Source: Whitmania pigra (lineage: Eukaryota; Annelida; Clitellata; Hirudinida; Haemopidae). From it: a stretch of DNA of 64,000 nucleotides. The stretch lies in NCBI GenBank assembly GCA_021613335.1, contig JAJTWR010000338.1:387001-451000 (forward strand), given 5' to 3'. Below, piece by piece: positions 1 through 26,237 of this stretch (positions within the stretch are counted from its first letter, which is position 1; each line of letters opens with the position of its first letter). The notes beneath the pieces are model-generated. The model did not search any database and was not told where the DNA came from. It worked only from the letters and a program-made list of their open reading frames with translations. A program made the translations under genes and the position numbers.

Positions 1-1
1 G

Positions 2-1468
2 CCGCGGATGTATTTTACCGAACCGAAGCCGGCGATCGCCCAATATTGCGGTGCTCCCCCAAATAATGCACCCGATACTGTGCCACCTCCGTCCACGCCA
101 AAGAAGAAAGCCTCTTCTGCTCCTATTAAGAGAAAGAAGTCTAGGAAAACCAGGTTTACCCCAAAAGTGTGTTTAAGATTTTCAATATTACAATATTTAT
201 TTGGACGAGTTCAAAATAGTCATGCGAGATATTCCTAACGATGCTGAAAATATTATTCATTTGTAACTGGATTTTCACTACTTCTTGCCTAATGCTTTAT
301 TGGATTGTTTATTGAATTTGTTTATGAAATCAGAAAAAATTGAAGACCAGTTCCAAACTCCCCAAAAAGTCTGGAGGTTTGATGGTGTTGTCAGAAAAGG
401 TGTTAAGTAAAGGACAAAAGGTTGGTTTTTGAAAATCTTTTGCAAAATTTACAGAAACTTTTATTTCTGTTTTAAGCTAATAGAAACTTTCTATTAATTT
501 TTTATTTTTGTGTTCAGCTTACAGGAACTTTAAGTTTTGCTTTAAGCTAACAGTCATGCAAGGGAACATCGTGGATGTCACGGCAGATGCTCTCGTTCAC
601 CCGACCAATTCCGGTTTGGCATTGGCAGGAGAAATCGGTAGTATCGATTAATTATAATAATTATTATCGTGTCCACTGTCCGCTACAATTTCAACTCAGG
701 AAAGACCTTGGAGAGGATTGGTGGACAGACGTTTGTGGAAGAAGTGAAGAATTTGAGAAAACAAGGCAAGCTGGACAACAATGCAGGTTAGATAGACTTT
801 GTAGTGTTTGTTCTTTATGTTTTTGAAATTCCAGCAACTTTTTGATTTTCAGAAATTGATAGTTCTACTGAAGCTTGCTGTAAGGCCACAGGCAAATGTG
901 CATTGTTATTTTTAAGCAAGTTTTTAAACATTGGTAATTCCAGCCATCATGAGTCCTGGTAGCAACTTCTCTTCTAAGCAAGTCATCCACATAAACAGTC
1001 CAACATGGAAGTCACCTGATCCTATCAAACAACTTGAAGAAGCCATCAACAACATCCTTGACTTTGCTGCCAACAAGAAGCTAAAGTCCATAGCTGTGCC
1101 ATCAATTGGGAGTGGGAGGTAAAGCTTAATGTAATCGAGTCGTGAGTCGTTAAGACCGTTGCAGTAGGATCTCTGATTTCAATAATCATTATCAGTATTA
1201 TTATATATGTATATATAATATGTTATATATTAGATAATTATTATTATCTGATTTCAATAGTCATAATCAGCATCTGTTCAAAATCAATACAATATTCCTT
1301 TCTAGTGCTGGCTTCCCAAAGCAGGCAGCAGCAGAATCAATCTTGAGAACAATGGGCAGGTATTTGAGAGAGAGACCTAAATCCAGTTTGAAGCAGGTTT
1401 ATTTTGTCCTTTTTGATGAAGAAAGTGTCAACGTGTACATCGGCGAGTTGGAGAGGATGCAAGAATGA
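2..1468 (+). CDS. macroH2A: Core histone macro-H2A, 3' part (linker and macro domain)
   Basis: Variant histone that replaces H2A in repressed chromatin; the C-terminal macro domain binds ADP-ribose-type ligands in vertebrates. Exons: 2-153, 351-420, 547-637, 700-786, 944-1118, 1306-1468; all phases join. The first exon encodes a Lys/Pro-rich linker (TPKKKASSAPIKRKKSRK). The rest is a full macro domain, with ADALVHPTN, IGGQTFVEEVKNLRK, VIHINSPTW, KLKSIAVPSIGSG and the closing strand VYFVLFDEESVNVYI, then ...MQE and TGA at 1466-1468. The match to vertebrate macroH2A is close throughout. The histone fold lies left of the window, so the gene is 5'-truncated. AATAAA at 1752-1757 is a likely polyadenylation signal. 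Donors at 154, 421 and 787 are GTT-type. Family call is near certain; the symbol is generic. Confidence 0.93.
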
Positions 1469-1501
1469 ATGTGTCAGCAGTCAAACACTGGCTGGTGCTC
1501 C

Positions 1502-1523
1502 CGAGACGGGAGTTACCGTCTCG
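1502..1523. other. Short perfect inverted repeat in the macroH2A 3' region
   Basis: CGAGACGG at 1502-1509 pairs with CCGTCTCG at 1516-1523 around a 6-nt loop, 34 bases after the macroH2A stop. It does not match the replication-dependent histone 3' stem-loop in stem or loop, and macroH2A messages are normally polyadenylated. Function unknown. Confidence 0.45.
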
Positions 1524-3926
1524 CCTAACCAAATAATTTGATTTAATCTATTTACAACACCCTCCGTGAACATTTTCTCTCCTAGCGGAATGTTTTGTTT
1601 TGAAGTGGCGACGAATGAAACCTCACTATGATAATTGTAGCAATTTGTTTTGTAACTCTTTATTGTTGGCAACACCTGCAGTCTATGTCACGAAATCATT
1701 GATAGCAGCTGTGATTGGACCTCAAAAGCCTTTTTTTTAATGTGGTTAAAGAATAAAACCATGACGTCACACGTGTTGTCAGTGACATTGAAAATTATGT
1801 TGTAAGCTACGTTTTTAGCAAATCTGAGCAATTGAGATTGGTAAACTCATATTCGAACAACCGTTCCTCCCCGTATAATGTCAAGTTCACTTAGTGCATG
1901 CAGAGAAAAAGAAAATTGTAGCTTGACGTGATAATGACAAAAAAAAATCCATTTGCTAACGTGTTATTCCGGTGTGGTTCACGAATGTCCTTGCCGAGCG
2001 TCAAACATCGATGACACCAACTCACGCTTTGCCGCTTTTGTGCCACAATGACGTTAACAGGATGATCACTCAAAACTATTTGAGACCGCTGGAAAACATT
2101 AGGATTTGTTCATCTCTCTCACTGGCGGTACCACCCCCCCCGTCAATCGACCTATCGTTGGAGAGCACGCGCCTCGGATAACATCAGCAATCACTAGGCA
2201 CGTTTGGCGCAATGGTTATAATCATTAAACGGGCTGCTCTTTCGACGATGGTTTTTGGTTTTTTTTATTTTTATTTTTTTTTTTTGTGAAATCCGATAAC
2301 CACCCAAAAAGTTTGATCGTAAGTGATTTTCAACTACTTAGAGTTTCCGAGCCTCTGTTGTGCTAGCAGGAAGTGAAACTTGGCTTTTAATATAAAAAAA
2401 TAAAAAAAAATAAATAATAACAATAAATATAATAAAATTGAAGTGGGCTCTTAATATAATAAGACAAGATCGAAAGGTAGGTGAGTCATCGTTCGCAGAA
2501 CAAAATCCTAACACAATGGGGTCGCTGTTGAAAGAACTTTAAAAAATAAGCTCAAGATTTAATTAACTAACGATAAAATAATTATAATAACTAATTATAG
2601 CCACGTATTATTTCGTAGAGACGATCGATGCGATGATGTGAACCTATCAAATCAAGGAAGCTAAGGGCGTAGGAAGAGAGAAATGGTCATCAAGACGTCC
2701 AAGAATTCGATGGTTATGATGATGATGATGATTGTGGTGATGATTGTGGTGATAATAACGTCATAGCGGTGGTAAAGGTCAATTTTAAAATAAATTTAAA
2801 CTGTTCGTGCTGAGAAAACGCCGATGGCACCATCCGTCCGTCCGTCCACCCACCCACCCATCTATCCATCCATCCACTGAAGGATGGATGCGTCTGGAAA
2901 GGTACAACGCTGGAAAGGAAGAACTTTGCTTGAAGGAAGTAATATTAACATGAACATGAACATGGTGCAGTAATGAGTTCAACAAATGTACTTCAATAGG
3001 TAGCTAGATACTCGTTGATTGCCTAGTTGATATAATTGTGATGCAATTGACGAATGTCGTCGGATGAAAAACAGAAGCGGTGAAGCGTGCGCGCGTCGAC
3101 GACGCTGACGGACAGTTGAAATAAAATAATCACGTCCTTAATCTAATCAGCGACTAGGCTATCAGGCACACGCGCACAAAACCACACACGCATCATGCAC
3201 ATTCGTCTTGAAGGTCGCGCCAGAGACAAGATTAAAAAAAAACTTTTCGAGTTAATAAAAAAAAAGAGAAAGAGAGTGATGGAGAATAGCATTTCCGGTT
3301 GAAAGTACCATTCCAGGGAGGTCAGGAATCATTGACATGATTTATTGGATCGTCTTCATGACGTGACGGCTCATCATTGCTCGGTGCCATGCAACCTGAC
3401 AGTGACATTTTCACGTCACGAATAACCGCAAGATAACCACGCTGGCAATGTCACTAGAAAAAAAGAGTGAAAATGAACATATCGTCAATCAACAACGACT
3501 TTAAAATTACTATCAAGCCTTCGGCTTCATCATCATCAGCATCATCAGAGCCATCATCATCATCATCGTCGGCGTCATCATCATCATCATCCTCATCAGT
3601 AGATGTTTTTTGTGTCGTGGAAACCGCCAGCCATTGTAGACGTCGGAAGCGCAACAAAACCGGGAAATTCTGAAATTGTTTTCCAAGGAGAATTTTGGCA
3701 AAAATAAACCTCTGCACCAGGTGAACTGAGGATGCATTGAAATGTTCTCGGATTAAAAATCAATAATTTTAAAATAATTTTTAAATAAGTAAACGTTGTC
3801 CAAGGATATTTTGCTTTTCTTATCATCTCGAGGATTAATATAAAACTGATGAAATTAACGCATTCAATTCTACAACGCTGAAATGAGTCGTCTATCATTG
3901 GCTAAATTAGAAAATCAAAATAAAAA

Positions 3927-3947
3927 GTAATAATAATAATAATAATA

Positions 3948-4010
<63 letters not shown>

Positions 4011-4027
4011 TAATAATAATAATAATA

Positions 4028-4126
<99 letters not shown>

Positions 4127-4151
4127 TAATAATAATAATAATAACAATAAC

Positions 4152-4216
<65 letters not shown>

Positions 4217-4220
4217 TAAC
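3927..4220. repeat. (AAT)n microsatellite, about 290 bp
   Basis: Almost uninterrupted AAT trinucleotide array with a few AAC and extra-T interruptions, downstream of the PTEN stop codon. The poly-Leu/Ile/Tyr frames through it are repeat artefacts. Confidence 0.95.
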
Positions 4221-4539
4221 ATTCGCGAAGAGTGATAAATAATAAAATAATATTATTGTCAATTTATGGCAAATATAAACAGCCAGTAGAAACTAGTAGG
4301 ACCCTGTTAAAGATGAGAACACTGCAGTCATAATGCCCCCCCAGCCGTCCCCGAATGTTGAAAGGACGTGGGAAAGTAAGTTAAATGTCGAATGGGATGA
4401 TATCCTGACATTCACAAACTATTCTTGTCTTTCTCTACATCTATGACTCTCTCTCTCTGACACTCTCTAAAATATCATCATCATCATCATCATCCCTTTG
4501 ATGTTCTGATAATGGATCTGGAACATTCGTGCTGGGTGG

Positions 4540-18968
<14,429 letters not shown>

Positions 18969-20568
18969 TTCTGGCCGCTAAAACGCCCGTTAATCCAAAT
19001 AACTTTTCAATCTGCCGCTCTTTCAAGGCCAAAACAATGGGAGTAAAACAGAGAAGATAACTTCCTCAACACACACAGAAATTAAGGCCTTTGAGCATCA
19101 AAACCAAGTCCAGCCATGTAATCTGAAACTTGCTAAATTTTTAAAAGAAAAACAGTTGAATCGAATTGAAGGCGACCAGCTAGCCAGCTTTGAACGATCT
19201 CAATTCAGTTCTCCTGCTTAGAAATATAAACAAGGCTGGTGATGTGCTGTAAGCACGTCCATTTGCAGGTAAATTTCAATGCAGCCGAACAATTATTTGT
19301 TCAAATTAAATTTGTAATCTAGTAGACATTTTTAATTTTTATCAATTAAAATATGATTATTTAATACAATAGAAATGATCTCAAATGCGTATTCAATGAT
19401 TAATCGCTTTTTCACTCTTTATCAATAAATTAGTTATTTGTAAAAATAATAATCATTCAATTAATAAAACGCTGCGTCTAGATCATTTGCTCCAGCGATT
19501 TCTAGTTCTTGGATAATTATGTCACAGATGGTCAAATTGACTATTTTAGCAAGAAGACGAGTATTTATTTATTATATGAATTAACCTCTTTTAAATATTA
19601 ACGCAGTTAAAATTTTAATCTTGCCTAGAAACCCTCACGAAAGTCGGGGCAGCAAAATTCCAACGACGCTCGCCTAGCAAAAATTTTCTTCTGAAGTCAA
19701 GCGTCTGGCAACTGCTTATTCCAGTCGCATCTAACTATATAAAGCTGAGCCGTTAACCGAGCAAGTACGAGACAGTTGGAGAAAATGAAATAAGTTAAGT
19801 TTATTGCTTGAGCTTTCTTTCTGATCAGAATCTGTAAGACCTCAGTTTTGCCATTTCTTTAGTATTTACCGCACTCAATTTTCTAAATAATAACAAGTCA
19901 AAAAAATGAAATTTCCTCACAATATTTTCCATCAGAAAAAAGTCTAGGTTGAACATTCAACTCCCAAAGATCAAGTTAACTTCTTGTAAACAAAAATACA
20001 AACGGCATTTCCTCACATGCAACTGCACTTGTCATTCAAGGGTTTAGGCTCTCAAGATACCTATTATGAAATGGACAAACTAGCATACAAACAGCATGCA
20101 TAAATATGAAATGCTCTCTTATCAGATCGCGATGGTTTAATTCAATAATATCTTTCCTCGCTACTTGTACTTATAATGTTTTTAAAAAAAGGGATGATAC
20201 ATCCTCAGGCATTACTGAATTTAACATGTTTATGTACAGAACGAATCACAAAAAGCACACAACAACGGTGATGATTATGATAACGACATTGCAAACAATG
20301 AACTTCAGGAATAATGAATATTTAATAATAAATAGCATTCATCGAACCACAAGGTTTTATTCGATGACATATGCACAGAGAATGATACGAAGGCCATGTC
20401 ATTGTGCATCGAACATTACATAGTTGCTCCAAAGTTAATACCCACATTTTCCAAACCAACTGACACATGGGAGGCAGTCTTATAAAGCTTACTCCCTTGA
20501 CTAACTAAGAGCCAGCGATGAGCTCTCAAAAGACGTCCAATTTGAAGTTATATCTCCGTACTCTTCGT
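18969..20568. other. Region between unkempt 3' end and PTEN start; contains PTEN promoter
   Basis: No coding exon seen. The left part must hold the PTEN 5' UTR and promoter. A plus-strand TATATAAAG at 19737-19745, with CAGTTGG about 30 bases on, has no ORF after it. TTTATT near 20354-20360 (AATAAA on the minus strand) is a plausible unkempt polyadenylation signal. The plus-strand frame 20106-20423 lies over that UTR and is rejected. Confidence 0.5.
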
Positions 20569-23500
20569 TCAGAATATCAATGAATTGCGGCTGCACAAGG
20601 GACACGCAGAGTGTAGAAAATAGCATATAGGACACAAATTGTGGCCGCAACTCAAAGGCATCGAAGCCTCCTGTTTCGAGCAACCGTGACAATTCCCCGT
20701 GTCGGAGATGACTTGCTTCAGCCTCTGTTGTTATAAAGGTTCGAGTTATTAAAAATAATATGGTAATTCGTTAGTTTGAGGATGGCATTACAATTACATT
20801 TTGATGACCTAACAATACAATATAGCATTCACGGACTGCAACAAACCACAACCTGATCAACCATGTTGGCATCCTTGTGAAGCTTGGTTTGAAGATGGAA
20901 GAGGGTAGACAGGTTGAGTTTATCAAGTTCAAGGTCACTGTGCAGACACCTGAGAAACTTTGATTCATCAAAGGTAGGACTGCACTTCAGAGCTTCCAAT
21001 AGATTTACAGCCTAGTAGTAAATGTCAAATTCTCAATGTAACGTGTAATGTGCAGTAGCAACAATCGAATGGCAGAAACAATGAAAATCGTGAGAGGTGA
21101 GAAAAAGTGATTGACCAGGTATTTCAGGAAGGCTACCTGGTATCGCTTCTGATGTGAGGCGGTGCAGCACGAAGTGTTCGCGTACTTCGCAGGTGCACAT
21201 TGTTACAGAAGACACTTCACAGCTGTGAATCTATTACACCGATCAATTCATTGGGCCGAGCAAGACGAGCGAATGAATGATAAATACTCTACATGGTGTT
21301 CGCAACAACTTATGTCAGGATCACTATCATGATGGACATAAGATTCAGCCTTCCCATTACAACCGTATTATATATTAAAGAAACTGACTTGGTTCCTTTC
21401 TGTGACAGCCTGATCCCGCTCCTTTGAGATGGCATGCAATTGCTTTTGGAGCTCAGAAATTTCATTCTTCAGCTGTTTTGGAGGTCGAACGTTCAAATTA
21501 GTGTTAATTCAAAAGTTTGCCTGATCCGAGACATACGTGACAAAAAAGTTGTTTTCCTAAAATTGCATGTCACGATGAGTAGTAAGATGAGTATCCTGTG
21601 AACAACTGACCTTCACCGCATCTGCGCTTTCATTGGGAGGAACAATTTTAGCAAATCCAGGAGGAGGTGATCTGGCCACATCTCTCGAAAAGTCATCATC
21701 CAGAGCGTCCAACGAGTGATCGTTCGAAGCGGTAATCGCGTCAGAATTGGACGACGTCGCGGCTGTCGGATAAACCCACGTCATGTATGGTAATCGGTTT
21801 AGTACGAATTAATTGTGAAAAAATAACATTATCCGACTTAAGAACACATAAATTTAAAACAAAAGAATTGTATAACATCGATGCCAACAATAAGATGCAA
21901 CCAAAACTAATAGAACAGCCTTCATAAGCACAGATGGGAACGTCTGCAATTTGATTGATCTGCAATTTTGTTGATTTAAACACTAAGGTAAAAAAACAAA
22001 CCGGCACTAAAAGAACTGGATAGTTGGTTGACCCCTGAGGAAAAAAAGGGAGGGGCCAGAGCAGACATGGAAGAACTAGACAGAATGTCTGAGAAGAGAC
22101 CATGATTGGATGAAGATGATGATGACGATTGGACACAGCCAACTGCGGACGCATTTGGCAGTGACGAGGAGATGGGTAGACTCGCAGAACAGAAAGGTCC
22201 AAGTTGCTGAAAATCAAGTGTACTTAAATCTCACAAAGTTGATGCATGAGCTAAAAACAATAATAAATATTTGCTAATGGATAACTGACTGAATTCAAAA
22301 ACACAAAAATGCCCAAAGACTGAATAGCAAAAAAATGTGTAGACATTGTATTTGAATGCAACAGTCTGACATTTACATACTAAATAAAAGACAGTTCATT
22401 GCATTGGTAAATCAAACACATTTTGATTGATCTGCCAAACAAGCATATTGATTGCTCTGACACACAAGCCTGACGATTGATATGCAAGCACTACTGTGGC
22501 CCATGCACGTGACCAAACCGTACGAACCTTATTTACAGAACCGTTGGCGGTCGAAGCAGACAGTGATATGGAAGATGAAGTTAATGAGTTATTGATCTCA
22601 GCAAGCTCAGCTCCGACCGCTTTGCTCAGAACGGGTTTTGGGGGACAGTCGTGGCTGGCGACGTCCGTAACTTTGCTCGGCTCTTTAGACGCTTGAGAAA
22701 AATAATAATTACCAGTTGTTTGCGATAACAGGTTATTTTTAGCAAAATTAAATTTTCATTCATAATGACAAGACACCCACTGCTTGGAGAATCGTGAGCA
22801 AATGCACAAAACATCCTCTTGTTGCACTGGCCTGACTTCTGCTCCTTGGTGCAAGCCACTGTTCTAAAAACCTGAGTAATTGTGGAAATTATAATCTCAA
22901 TGACGACACCAGAAACAAATTATAATCTCAACGATGATACTAGAAACAAATTATGCAAATGCCGATCTTCACGATCTTCTGCACGAAAACCTCAAAGATC
23001 GGTCGAGCTATCAATTGCAAAACCACCACCACAACAACACTGAACCAACATCAGGGTGATATTGAAGCTCCATCCTTGTGTGACTGTAGCAGCAAGAATC
23101 ACCAGCATCACAAGACGAAGGTTCGAGCCACTCATCCTTGTCCTTCACCATGGCACAAGCCACTGCCCTAAGTAAAGAAATAAGACTGGAGTTGAAAGAT
23201 CAATCAGAAATCTTAACGTAGGTTAAAACCCTCGGGCAGTCCGTACCTATATTTATGGGTGGCTATAGATCTTCTTCTTTCCTTGGCAGAGTGGTAATAA
23301 GGACACAGTACCATGTTGTGGCGGCCGGCCACTTTGCACGGATCGACCTTGTAGTGAGCCAGCATGTAAGACATCTCTGAAATAAGCAAAATAATGCGTG
23401 AAATCATCCTCAATGGTGGTAAGATAAGTTATTGTAATAAAGGAAAAATTATGAATAACGAATCAGCTAACCATTCCACTTTGGATCAACAGCTATCTGG

Positions 23501-24378
23501 AACCCCTTATCGGTAGACTGAGATAGCCCATCTCCCGGCTCGGAGCCCACCTGGCTCGACCCGCAACTGCCAGAAAACGATCCCTTAATTATCCTATGCT
23601 CCATAATATCATAAACGGGCTGTCTGCGATCCTCGGGGCTGTGAGCAAACGAACAATGAATGCCATTTTTTGAGCAGACGCCATGGCTGTCCACTTCTCC
23701 GGAGCACATTTCAACTTTATAGTATCTAAGGTGATAACGCCTTTCAGAGTCGCCGAGATTACGATGTAGATAAGGACAGCTGAAAATTTAAACAAATTCG
23801 TATTCCCAGTGCTCTGTAGAAGCTACGCATACATAACATAAGGACCTTCACAATGTATTAAATAAGTTTATAACTTCAACTTCAAACATACAAATAAAAT
23901 AAAAAACATTATTAATTATTAACCTATAAAACATAGTAATACAAAAATAACTGAAAAAAAACACCGCTAATAAAATATAAGTCTGGGCCAACCTATCTCC
24001 ATCAGGGCACATTCCATTGGATTCATCATATTTATTGCAATATTGATCAGGACTATAATTGAAATGACCATCTTTAATATTTAACAATGGCTTTCTTCTC
24101 TTTTGATTTGGAAAATGCCAGTGAAAACATGTGTATGGTTTATGATGGCTGCACTGATGTTGAAGAAATTCTTTGCACTGTTCAACCCGGAATGATTTCA
24201 AGTAACTGCAAAAAACGTATCGGCAGACTCCATGAAATAACGTACACGGAATGTTTCTACGTTAAACTGGAGTAAATCCATAAAAGTTATTAAAACATAA
24301 ATGACAATACCAAGCCGATACGTACTGATAATGGTTAGGTTTTTCTTGTTGGCGCACTAGTACATTTTCCGATGGCAT
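20569..24378 (-). CDS. unk: Unkempt: CCCH zinc-finger, coiled-coil, RING protein
   Basis: RNA-binding regulator of translation and neuronal morphology. Twelve coding exons: 24326-24378, 23993-24205, 23472-23779, 23247-23376, 23050-23167, 22781-22871, 22528-22691, 22002-22206, 21611-21762, 21389-21472, 20853-21011, 20569-20724. All phases join, giving 610 aa (human 810). Start MPSENVLVRQQEKPNHYHYL aligns with the human start. Six CCCH fingers follow in the human order (CFHWHF, CPYLHR, CSFAHS, CPYYHS, CCYSHT, CFAFAH-like CAFAHD). Then come a Ser-rich region, SLDALDDDF, a short coiled coil (LKNEISELQKQL...) and a C-terminal RING with CHGC, CGH, CPIC and CPLC. Finger 4 lacks its middle Cys (CKVAGRHNMVLCPYYH). 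The start is 431 bp from the first seen exon of the divergent ZDHHC4 gene. Confidence 0.95.
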
Positions 24379-24809
24379 TTTAGAAATTGCTCATATAACT
24401 TTTACTAAATTTAAACAATCTCTGTATTCAAAAATAACTTCCTCCTGATAAGAATAGCAATACCGACGCGCACGTAGCTTATCAGGTCTGGGCGGCTTAA
24501 AAACAAAATAGACTATAATGTTCGAGTAATAATGTATTTTATAAATATTTAATCTTAAATGTCATGTTTTTTTAATGTAATTAAATTTTATTTTAAAATC
24601 GTTTTTATGACAGCAACTTACATTTACACATAATCAATGGCAAGACACCCGTATGACTGTTATTGCTGTGAAAAACATGACTGAAAGAACAAGTTAGCTG
24701 ACCACCTTGCTCCATTAACGGTTAAACAATGGTTATATTTTTTAACACTGCTTTAAATTTATAACTTATAAAGCATCAGTGATCTAGAATACTCTATTAT
24801 CCTCTCTAG
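24379..24809. promoter_or_regulatory. Probable shared promoter region, unkempt / ZDHHC4-like
   Basis: AT-rich 431-bp gap between divergent coding sequences. No TATA pattern is placed well for either. The first coding exon of the ZDHHC4-like gene may also lie here but was not found in any frame. Inference only. Confidence 0.35.
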
Positions 24810-26209
24810 TATGGATTTCACAAAGGCCCACTGATTTTGAAGAGTATTTGCGAGCCATTTAAAAGATACTTTTTCTATACAAGGTGGAAATTATACAACT
24901 GCTATTGCACGGATATTTTTAAGCTACTAATGTTGTCATTTCATTTCAGAAACAGTTTCTTCCAATTTCTATACTTATTTCTTGTTTCAACATTCCATGC
25001 TGTGGGGATACATGATGGACTGGCCGCAGTACAGGCAACAGAACCACAGAAAAACCATCTTCTCACATTAATAATCATCCTGGCCATAAATATTTATTTT
25101 TTCCTGCTCTGTTCTTATTCTGATCCTGGAATCATAGATAAGGAACACCGGAATGTTTACCGGCAATATCCATTCGATGGAGTGATTTTCGTTCCTGAAA
25201 CAAAATGTCCCACTTGTGGCATAATCAAGCCCGCCCGATCTAAGCATTGCAGTTAAGTGCTTGTTGGCATTATTCAATTCATACTTTACATTTCATCTGT
25301 TTCCACAATGATGCACTAAAAGGATGAAGGAACATACCAAATTATCGCCATTACCATTCCACTTATTTTGCATTGGTGTTGCAATCACATGATTTCAGTT
25401 CATCTTGTCACAGGGTTAATGAACAAATGCATTTACAAGTTTGACCACTACTGCATCTGGGTGTCGAATGCCATAGGTGGAAACAACCATCGATACTTCT
25501 TGCTTCTTCTCGCCACCCTCGTGCTGATGATTGCCAGCGGTTGCTATCACCTTGTCAAAGCCATCAGAGCTTTGGGTAAAATTTTCAGGTGCTGGGAAAT
25601 AGCCAAACTCAGATATTCTGGAGGACCTCTTACGGTTTTAGGTCAAATGCCTAACATCTACCTCACATATGCCCAGGTAATCCACAAATCAGACTGACTT
25701 GTGTTCCAATTTTCACAACAAATCTAATAAATTATAGAAAGTATTACTTTATGAATTTCTCTCCATTAGTCTACCATTTACGATTTTACTATTAAGTGTC
25801 AATTTTTTAATTATTTATTGTGGAACAAAAAATAAGGTAAACGTCAATAAAAATAACAAACTACTTGACCAAATCATTTGCACAAAAACTTAATTATTTT
25901 CAGCTTCTTGTTTCAAACTTCCCAAGACTGGTTATTATTCTTACGAGCTGTTCAACAGTGCTTCCATTTATCGTCTGCTTCTTTCTCTATCACATCTATT
26001 TGGCTCTAAGCAATGAAACCACGAATGAACGCTACAAAAGGTGGCAAATTAAGCCACAATCGAGCTGCCCAGACAAGATCAAAGATCATGTTAGAAACTG
26101 CAAAGTGTTGAATGCCAAAGCTATAAAGAACATATACTCAAAAGGGGTTTTGGAAAATCTTGCAGAGGAATTTTTTCCAACAAATCCAAACATTTCAAAA
26201 CGCATATAA
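24810..26209 (+). CDS. ZDHHC4-like palmitoyltransferase with altered zinc-binding domain (5' end not found)
   Basis: Multi-pass membrane enzyme family that S-acylates proteins. Exons: 24810-24883, 24950-25251, 25414-25676, 25904-26209, ending TAA; 314 codons, phases consistent. Order as in ZDHHC4: RYFFYTRN, TM helix, YSDPGII (DPG motif), CRD, two TM helices, NETTNERYKRW (TTxE motif). In the CRD the first zinc site is intact (CPTC, His of KHC, NKC). The second has Met and Ala in place of two Cys and Tyr in place of the second His (DHYC). The acyl-accepting Cys and its Asp-His are kept. The first exon opens without an ATG, after an acceptor at 24808-24809, so at least one 5' exon is missing. 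AATAAA at 26232-26237. A decaying gene is possible, but no frame or splice damage is seen. Confidence 0.85.
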
Positions 26210-26237
26210 TTTATTAAATATTTTATGATCTAATAAA

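Larger units (their letters stand above)
1469..4539. other. Intergenic region between macroH2A and PTEN (convergent 3' ends)
   Basis: No gene seen. It holds the macroH2A polyadenylation signal (1752-1757), A-rich stretches, short ATG/CAT microsatellites (2705-2740; 3524-3600, open in both strands as poly-Ser or poly-Asp) and the long AAT array listed separately. The part next to 4540 must contain the PTEN 3' UTR. Confidence 0.6.

Noticed and set aside
3902..4262. Long poly-Leu/Ile/Tyr open frames (also at 8372-8617, 10860-11264, 12420-12614, 60334-60771, 62915-63115)
   Set aside because: Pure products of AAT/TTA trinucleotide arrays, which have no stop in several frames; no splice or start context.
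19737..19775. TATATAAAG with an initiator-like CAGTTGG on the plus strand
   Set aside because: No open frame or known RNA follows within a kilobase, so not called as a promoter.
20106..20423. 105-codon plus-strand frame
   Set aside because: No recognisable protein features; lies antisense to the probable unkempt 3' UTR with no splice partners.
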